Assembly: GCA_035235625.1 (NCBI GenBank)
Contig: CP141147.1
Location: 31,001 to 95,000, forward strand
DNA from: Saururus chinensis
Taxonomy: Eukaryota; Streptophyta; Magnoliopsida; Piperales; Saururaceae
Reading direction: 5' to 3'
DNA: 64,000 nucleotides
The stretch's first letter is position 1, and every line of letters starts with the position of its first letter. The notes under the pieces are model-generated. The model made no database searches. It saw only the letters and a list, made by a program, of their open reading frames with translations, and had not been told where the DNA came from. Of the stretch, positions 55,017 through 64,000 are shown piece by piece. The position numbers were made by a program, and so were the translations under genes.

Positions 55017-56752
55017 TTCTCTGACTCTCTCTAGGACTCTCTCTAGCGCTCTCTCTCTCCCTCTCGCTCTCTCTCTCTCTCTCTCTCTATCACGCTCTCA
55101 CTCTCTATAGCACTCTCCCTCCCTCCCTCTCTCTCTTGCTCTCTCTCTCTAGCTTTCTCTCTAGCGCTCTCTCTCCAGCGCTCTCTCTAACTCTCTAGCG
55201 CTCTCTCTCTCTAGCGCTCTCTCTCTATCTCACTCTCTAGCACTCTCTCTATAGTGTTCTCTCTCTCTCCTTCTATCGCTCTCTCTCTAGCGCGCTCTCT
55301 CTTTAGCTCCCTCTCTTTTTTCTCTCTAGCGTTCTCTCTCCCTCTCTCTATCTCTCTCTAGCGCTCTCTCCCTCTCTCTAGCGCGCGCTCTCTCTCTAGT
55401 GCTTTCTCTCTCAAGTGCACTCTCTCTCAAGCGCTCTCTCCATCTCTCTCCCTCTCTAGCTCTCTCTCCATCTCTCTCCTCTCTCTCTAGCGCTCTCTCT
55501 CTTACTCTCTAGCGCTCTCTTTATAGCTCTCATTCCCCTCTCTCTCTCTAGCTCTCTCTCTAGCCCCCTCTCTCTCTGACTACCTCGCTCACTCTCCGTC
55601 TCTCGCCCTCTCTCTAGGACTCTAGCGCTCTCTCTCCCTTTCCCTCTCTCTAACGCGCGCACACTCTCTCTAGTGCTCTCCCTCCCTCTAGCGCTCTCTC
55701 TCTAGCTCTCTCTCTTACTCTCTCTAGCGCTCTCTCTCTCTCACTCTCCCATTCTTGCTCTCCCTTTCTTGCCCTCTCTCTCTAAGACTCTCTCTCTAGT
55801 GCGCTCTCTCTCACCCTCTCCCTCTCTCTCTATCGCACGCTCACTCTCTCTAGCGCTCTCCCTCCCTCTCTCTCTTGCTCTCTCTCTCTCTAGCTCTCTC
55901 TTTAGCGCTCTCTCTCTAGCTCTCTCTTTAGCGCTCTCTCTCTTACTCTCTCTCTAGCGCTCTCTTTCTAGCCCGCTCTCCCTCCCCTCTCTTTAGCTTT
56001 CTCTAGTGCTCTCTCTCTCCATCTCTCTCTCCCTCTCTCTCTAGCACTCTCTCTCTCTAGCTCTCTCTCTTGCAGTTTCTCTCAAGCGCTCTCTCTCTAG
56101 CTCTCTCTCTCTCTCACTACCTCGCTCACTCTCCCTCTCTCTCTAGGCCTCTCTCTCCCTCTCCCTCTCCCTCTCCCTCTCTATATCACGTGCTCACTCT
56201 CTCTAGCGCTCTCCCTCCCTCTCTCTCTTGCTCTCTCTCTAGCACTCTCTCTAGCGCTCTCTCTCTCCATCTCTCTAGCTCTCTCTCTCCATCTCTCTCT
56301 CTCTAGCGCTCTCTCTCTAGCACTCTGTCTTGCAATCTCTCTCTCTAGCGCGCTCTCTCTCTAACTACCTTTCTCACTCTCGCTCTCCTCTAGCCCTCTC
56401 TCTATAGGACTCTCTCTCTAGCGCTCTCTCTCTCCCTCTCCCTCTCTCTATCGCGCGCTCACTCTCCCTCCCTCTCTCTCTCTAGCCCTCTCTCTCTCCA
56501 GCGCTCTCTCTCTTACTCTCTCTCTAGTGCTATCTTTCTAGCTCTCTCTCTCTAGCGCTCTCTCTCTAGCTCTCCCTCTCACTCTATCTCTCTCTCTAGC
56601 GCTCTCTCTCAAGCTATCTCTCTAGCGCTCTCCTCCCACTATCTCTCTAGCTCTCCCTCTTTAGCTCTCTCCCACTCTAGCACTCTCTCTAGCGCGCTCT
56701 CTCTCTAGCTCTCTCTCTCAAGCACTCTCTCTCAAGCATTCTCTCTCTAGCT

Positions 56753-56784
<32 letters not shown>

Positions 56785-58821
56785 CTCTCTCTCTGACTAC
56801 CTCGCTCACTGTCCTTCTCTCGCTCTCCCTCTCTCTCTAGGACTCTCTCTAGCGCTCTCTCTCTCTCCCTCTCCCTCTCCCTCTCTCTAGCTCTCTCCCT
56901 CCCTCGCTCTTGCTCTCTCTCTAACGCTCTTTCTAGCTCTCTCCCTCCCCTCTCTCTCTAGCGCTCTCTCTCTCTAGCTCTCTTCTCTTGCAGTCTCTCT
57001 CTCGAGCGCTCTCTCTCTCTCTCTTTCTCTGTCTACCTCTCTCACTCTCCCTCTCTCGCTCTCCCTCTCTCGCCCTTTCTCTCTAGGACTCTCTCTTTAG
57101 CGCTCTCTCTCTCCCTCTCCCTCTCCCTCTCTCTCTCTAGCACTCTCCCTCCCTCCCTCTCTCTTGCTCTCTCTCTCTAGTGCTCTCTCTCTCCAGCGCT
57201 CTCTCTCTTACTCTCTCTCTGGCGCTATGTCTTCCTCTCTCTCTCTAGCACTCTCTCTCCCTCTAGTTCTCTCTCTCTAGCGTTCTCTCTCTCTAGCGCG
57301 CTCTTTCTCATTCTAGCTCTCTCCCTCCCCCTCTCCCTCTCTCTCTAGCACTCTCTCCCCCTCACTCTCTTTCTCTCTCTAGTGCTCTCTCCGTCTCTCT
57401 CTCGTAGCTCTTTGTTTCTCTCTCTAGTGCTCTCTCTATCTCTAGCACTCTCTCTCTAACTCTCTCTCTCTAACTCTCTTTCTAGCTTTCTCTCTCTAGC
57501 GTGCTCTCTCTCAAGCGCGCTCTCTCTCTAGATCCCTCTCTCTAGCTCTCTCTCTCCCTCTCTAGCGCTCTCTCTCTAGCACTCTCTCCATCTCTCTCTT
57601 TAGCTCCCTCTCTTTTTTCTCTCTAGCGTTCTCTCCCTCCCCCCCCTCTCTCTCTCTCTCTCTCACTTTGACAACCTCTCTCGCTCTCGCTCTCTCTCTC
57701 CCTCTCCCTCTCTCTAGCTCTCTCTAGCTCCCACTCTCTTTTTCCACTCTAGCGCTCTCTCCCTCTCTCTCTCTAGCGCTCTCTCTCTCCCTCTTTCTCT
57801 CTAGTGCTCTCTCACTCTCTAGCACGCGCTCTCTTTAGCTCCCTCTTTTTTTTCTCTCTAGCGCTCTCTCCTCCCTCTCTATCTCTCTCTCACTCTCCCT
57901 CTCTCGCCCTCTCTCTAGCTCTCTCTCTCTAGTGCTCTCTCTAGCTTTCTCTCTCAAGTGCACTCTCTCAAGCGCTCTCTCCATCTCTCTCCTCTCTGTG
58001 TAGCGCTCTCTGTCTAGCTCTCTCTAGCGCTCTCTTTCTAGCTCTCCCTCCCTCCCCTCTCTCTCTAGCTCTTGTATTCTCTCTCTAGCGCTCTCTCTCT
58101 AGCTCTCTTTCTCTTACTACCTCTCTCACTCTCCCTCTCTCGCTCTCCCTCTCTTGCCCTCTCTCTCTAGGACTCTCTAGCGCTCTCTCTCTCCCTCTCC
58201 CTCTTTCTAACGCGCGCTCACTCTCTCTAGCGCTCTCCCTCCCTCCCTCTCTTTCTCTCTCTAGCACTCTCTCTCTCCAGCGCGCTCTCTCTTACTCTCT
58301 CTCTAGCGCTCTCTTTCTAGTTCTCTCTCCCTCCCCTCTCTCTCTAGTGCTCCCTCTCACTCTAGCTCTCTCTAGCGCTCTCCCCTCCCTCTCTCTCTCT
58401 AGCTCTCACTCTTTAGCTCTCTCCCTCTCTCTCTAGCACTCTCTCTCTCTAGCGCTCTCTCTCTAGCTCTCTCTTGCAGTCTCTCTCTCAAGCGCTCTCT
58501 CTCTCTCTCTCTCACTCTCTCTCTCTGACTACCTCGCTCACTCTCCCTCTCTCGCCCTCTCTCTAGGACTCTCTCTCTAGCACTCTCTCTCTCTCCCTCT
58601 CCCTCTCTCTCTATTGCGTGCTCACTCTCTCTAGTGCTCTCCCTCCCTCTCTCTCTTGCTCTCTCTCTCTAGCTCTCTCTCTAGCGCTCTCTTTCTAGCT
58701 CTCTCTCCCTCCCCTCTCTCTCTCTAGCTCTCTTGCAGTCTCTCTCTAGCGCTCTCTCTCTCTATAGCTCTCTCTCTAGCGCTCTCACTAGCTCTCTCTC
58801 TCCAGTGCTCTCTCTAGCACT

Positions 58822-58868
<47 letters not shown>

Positions 58869-61800
58869 TCTCTCTAGCGCTCTCCCTCTAGATCTCTCAC
58901 TAGCTTTCTAGCTCTCTCCCCCTCTAGATCTCTCTCTCTAGTACTCTCTCTCCCTCTAGCTCTCTCTTTCAATATCTAGTGCTCTCTTTCTTTAGCGCGT
59001 GCTCTCTCTCCCTCTAGTGCGCTCTCTCTAGCTCTCCCTCACTATCTCTCTAGTGCTCTCTTTCTCTCTAGCGCCCTCTCTCTAGCGCTCTCCCTCTAGC
59101 TCTCTCTCTCTCCCTCTCTCTCCACCGCTCTCTCAAACTCCCTCTCTAGCTCTCTCTGTCCCACTAGCGCTCTCTCCATCTCTCTCCCTCTCTCTAGCGC
59201 TCTCTCTCTAGCACTCGCACTCCATCTCTCCCTCTGTTTGTCCCTCTCTCTAACGCTTCATCTTTCTCTCTCTGTAGCGCGCTCTCTCTCTAGCTCTCTC
59301 CCTCTCCCTCTCTAGCCCTCTCTCTCTAACTCTCTTTCTAGCTTTCTCGCTCTAGCGCGCTCTCTCTCAAGCACTCTCTCTCTCTAGTGCTCTCTCTATC
59401 CCTCTCTTGCCCTCTCTCTCTCTAGCTCTTTCTCTCTCTCTAGCGCTATCTCTCCCCCTAGCGCTCTCTCTCCCACACTCTAGCTCTCTCTCTCTCTCTC
59501 CATCTCTCTCCTCTCTAGCTCTCTCTCCAGCACTCCATCTCACTTTGTATGTCCCTCTCCCTCTAGCTCTCTCTCTAGCGTTCTCTCTAAGTCTCTTTCT
59601 CTCTCTTCCTCCCCCTCCCTCTCTTCCCCTGTCTAGCGCTCTCTCTAGCTCTTTCTCTCTCTCTAGCGCTCTCCCTCTCTCTAGCTCTCTCTATCCCTCT
59701 CTTTCCCTCTCTCTCTAGCTCTTTCTCTCTCTCTCTAGCGCTCTCTCTCCCCTAGCACTCTCTCTCCCTCTCTCTAGCACTCTCTCTCTCTAGCACTCTC
59801 TCCATCTCTCTCACTATGTCTGTCCCTCTCCCTCTAGCTCTCTCTAACGTTCTCTCTCTAGCTCTCTTTCTCTCCCTCTAGCGTTCTCTCTCTCTAGCCT
59901 CTCTCCCTCCCTCCCTCTCTCTCTGTTTAGTGCTCTCTCTGTCTCTCTCTATAGTGCGCTCTCTCTAGCTCTCCCTATGCATCTCTCTTGTGCTATCTCT
60001 CTCCCTCTAGCGCTCCCTCTCTCTAGCGCGCTCTCCCTAGCTCTCTCTCTCTAGCGCGCTCTCTCTCTCCAGCGCTCTCTCTGTAGCGCGCTCTCTCTCT
60101 AGCACTCTCCCTCTCTAGTGCTCTCTCCCTCTCTCTCTAGTGCTCTCTTTAGCTCCCTCTCTCTCTTTTTTCTCTCTAGCGCTCTCTCTCTAGCTCTCCC
60201 TGTCTCCCTATTTCTCTAGCACTCTCTCTTTCTAGCTCTCTAGTGCTCTCTCTCTAGCACTCTCTCCCTCTCCCTCTACTTCTATCTCTGTCTAGCGCGC
60301 TCTTTCTCTCTCTCTCTCCCTCCCCCTTTCCCTCTCTCTCTAGTGCTCTCTCCGTCTCTACCTCTGTAGCTCTCTCTCTTGCGCTTTCTCTCTCTCACTC
60401 TCTCTCTAGCTCCTTCTCTAGCTCTCTCTCTCTCTCTAGCTATCTCTCTGTCTCACTAGTGCTCTCTCTATCTCTAGCGCTTTCTCCCTCTCTCTAGCAC
60501 TCTCTCTCTAGCGCTCTCTATCTATCTCCCTCTAACTCTCTCTCTCTCTCTCTCTCCGTCTAGCTCTCTCTAACTCTCTCCCCTAGCACTCTCTAGCGCT
60601 CTCTTCCCTCTCTCTCTAGTGCTCTCTCTCTCCATCTCTCTAGCGATCTGTCTTTCTCTCTCTCTAGCATTCTCTCTCTGGCACGCTCTTTCTCTCTCTC
60701 CCTCACTCTCTATCTTTCTCTCTCTAGCGCTCTCTCTCTCTAGCGCTCTCTCCCCTCTAGGTCTCTCTCTCTAGCGCTCTCTCTCTCCAGCGCTCTCTCC
60801 GTCTAGCTCCCTCTCTCTTGCTCTACATCTCTCTCTCTCTCCAACGCTCTCTCTCTAGCTCTCTCTGTCTAGTGCTCTCTCTCTAGCACTCTCTCCCTCT
60901 CCCCTCCCTCTCTCTCTCCATCTCTCGTCCCTCTAGCGCTCTCCCTACCACGCTCTCTCTCTCTAGCTCTCTCTTCCTCTAGCTCTCTCTCTCTCTCTCT
61001 CTCAATCTCTAGCTCTCTCTCTCTCCCTGCCTCTAGCTCTCTCTCTCAATCTCTAGTGCGCGCTCTCTCTCTCTCCCTCTAGTGCACTCTCTCTAGCTCT
61101 CTCTCACTCTTTCTGGTGCTCTCTCTCTCTAGCGCTCTCTCCCTCTCCCTCTCTCACTCTTTCTAGTGCTCTCTCTCTCTCTAGCTCTCTCTTTCTAGTG
61201 CTCTCTCTCTCTAGTGCTCTCTCACTCTTCCATCTCTCGTTCCTCTCTCTAGTGCTCTCCCTCTAGCTCTCGCTCTAGCTTTCTCTATCTCTCTCTCTCT
61301 CTCCCCCTCTCTCTCTAGCACTCTCCAGCTCTCTCTCTAGCTCTCTCTCAATCTCTAGAGCTCTCTTTCTTTAGCTCATGCTCTCTCTCTCTAGCTCTCT
61401 CTCACTCTCTCTCTAGCACTCTCTCTAGCTCTCTATCTAGAGCGCTCCCTCTAGCTCTCCTCTGTCTACCTCTAGCGCTCTCTCTCCCTCTCTCTCTCTC
61501 TCTCTCTTTCGAGGTCTCTCTCTAGCGCTCTGTCTCTCAAGCGATCTCTCCCTCTCACTCTCTAGCTCTCCCTCTCTCTAGCCCTCTCTCTCCCTTTCTT
61601 TCTCTCTAGCGCTCTCTCCCTCTCTCTCTCTCCCCCTCTTTATCTAGCGCGCACTCTCTCTCTCTCTTCATCTCTCTCCCCCTCTTGCGCTCTCCATCTC
61701 TCTATCTCCCTCTCTAGCTTTCTCTCTTCCCCTAGCACTCTCTCTCTAGTGCTCTCTTTCTCCCTCTCTCTAACTCTCTCTCTAGCGCTCTCTCTCTCCA

Positions 61801-62187
61801 TCTCTCTCCCTCTCTCTAGTGCACACTCTCTCTCTAGCTCTCACTCTCTCCCTCTCTCTTTCTCTAGCGCTTTCTCCCCTCTAGCTCCCTCTCTCTAGCG
61901 CTCTCACTCTCTCCAGCACTCTCCCTCTCTTTTTCTCTAGCGCTCTCTCTCTTCCTCTAGCTCTCTCTCTCCAGCGCTCTCTCTCTAGCTCCCTCTCTCT
62001 AGCTCTCTTTGTCTAGAGCGCTCTCTCTTGCTCTCTCTCTAGCACTCTCCCTCTCTCTCTAGCACTCTCTCTCCATCTCTCACTCCCTCTCTCTAGCGCT
62101 CTCTCTCCCTCTAGTGCGCTCTCAAACTCTCTCACTCTCTCTCTAGTGCTCTCTCCCCCCTCTCTAGCGTGCTCTCTCTCCCTCTAG

Positions 62188-62236
<49 letters not shown>

Positions 62237-62330
62237 TAGCGATCTCCCTCTCGCTCTCTCCCACTCCCTCCAGCTCTCCTCTTATCTCCCTCTAGCGCTC
62301 TTTCTCTCCCTCAATCTCTCTTTCGAGCTC
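53741..62330 (+). repeat. 8.6-kb polypyrimidine array
   Basis: Plus strand almost entirely C and T with regular interruptions by AG: CTCTCT blocks separated by AGCGCT, AGCTCT, AGCACT, AGTGCT and CCCTCC. A longer phrase, GACTACCTCGCTCACTCTC followed by CTCTCTAGGACTCTCTCTAG and a run ending GCTCTCCCTCC, recurs near 54058, 54600, 54762, 55578, 56116, 56805, 58117 and 58528. This gives a loose higher-order repeat in the first 5 kb. Ser/Leu-rich frames in this region are artefacts. No gene, tRNA or transposon end was recognised. Confidence 0.9.
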
Positions 62331-62356
62331 TTTGCACATGTACACAAGAGAGCTCG
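62324..62356. other. Strand-switch point of the simple-sequence array
   Basis: CGAGCTCTTTG (62324-62334) and CAAGAGAGCTCG (about 62345-62356) form an imperfect inverted repeat around CACATGTACA. The plus strand is pyrimidine-rich to the left and purine-rich to the right, so this is the centre of a large inverted arrangement. Confidence 0.75.
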
Positions 62357-62670
62357 TGCGCGCAAGAGAGAGAGAGCAATGGAGAGCACTCATACACAAG
62401 AGAGAGAGGGCGCTACTCATACATGAGAGAGAGAGAGAGAGCGCTACTCATACATGAGAGAGAGAGAGAGAGCACATGCGTTAGAGAGACAGAGCTTGTG
62501 AGTAAGGGAGGGCATGCGCGCGTGCAAGAGAGAGAGAGAGAGAGCTCATGAGTAAAAGAGAGGGCATGCGCGCTCCAAAGAGAGAGATCAAGAGCATGCG
62601 TGTTATAGAGAGACCACACTAGAGAGAGCGAGTGATGGAGAGCACGCATACAAGAGAGAGAGAGAGAGAG

Positions 62671-63800
<1,130 letters not shown>

Positions 63801-64000
63801 CGCTATAGAGAGAGGGGGAGAGCAAGAGAGGGAGAGTGAGTAAGGTAGACAGAGAGAGAGAGAGAGAGCTAGAGAGAGAGCTTGTGCGTAAGAGAGAGTG
63901 AGGGTGAGCATGCATACACGAGTGAGAGAGAGAGCACACACGTTAGAGGGAGAGAGAGCGGGGGGCACACGAGTGTTAGAGAGAGAGCGCTAGAGAGAGG

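Overview
The window is nuclear DNA from a flowering plant. It has spliceosomal introns with AT-rich interiors, plant-type gene relics (SPARK-domain receptor kinase, ALWAYS EARLY, CHR5, CHY-type hydrolase), long TG...CA LTRs with 5-bp target duplications, and Stowaway-like MITEs. The species cannot be told from the sequence. I see no gene that looks intact and functional. LAYOUT: (1) 1-3.2 kb holds unassigned, repeat-like DNA and a GC-rich LTR-like remnant. (2) 3.66-4.95 kb holds an inverted (minus-strand) fragment of an ALWAYS EARLY (ALY/LIN-9) gene and part of an SRP68 intron. (3) 4.95-27.9 kb is a nest of long terminal repeats, mostly solo, of two families. Family B is about 3.4 kb (starts TGTCACGACC, ends ACGTTACA or a decayed form). 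Family A is about 2.0-2.1 kb (starts TGTAACGAC, ends GTCGTTACA). Matching 5-bp duplications (AATTT, GGTTA, AGTTC) flank three of them. No gag or pol coding sequence was found. (4) 28.5-29.1 kb is a small inverted-repeat element. (5) 29.5-53.4 kb is the most unusual part: a plus-strand mosaic of exon-and-intron fragments from eight unrelated genes. These are a MINDY/FAM188-type deubiquitinase N-terminus, a Ufm1-specific protease, SRP68, a SPARK-domain receptor-like kinase, an inositol polyphosphate 5-phosphatase, ALY, the CHD1-type remodeller CHR5, and a 3-hydroxyisobutyryl-CoA hydrolase-like (CHY) gene. Several are present two to four times. Copies share stops, frameshifts and deletions, so already broken fragments were amplified. 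(6) 53.7-62.3 kb is an about 8.6-kb pyrimidine array (CTCTCT with AGCGCT, AGCTCT and AGCACT variants). It flips at about 62.34 kb into a purine array that runs to the window end. HOW IT FITS TOGETHER: uniform orientation, retained introns, multi-gene origin and local re-amplification resemble the products of Helitron-type gene capture or repeated break-induced template switching. The sequence does not settle which. Introns with purine/pyrimidine tracts, MITEs and microsatellites mark many junctions and may have promoted rearrangement. Gene identities rest on recognising translated exon sequence, not on a database search.
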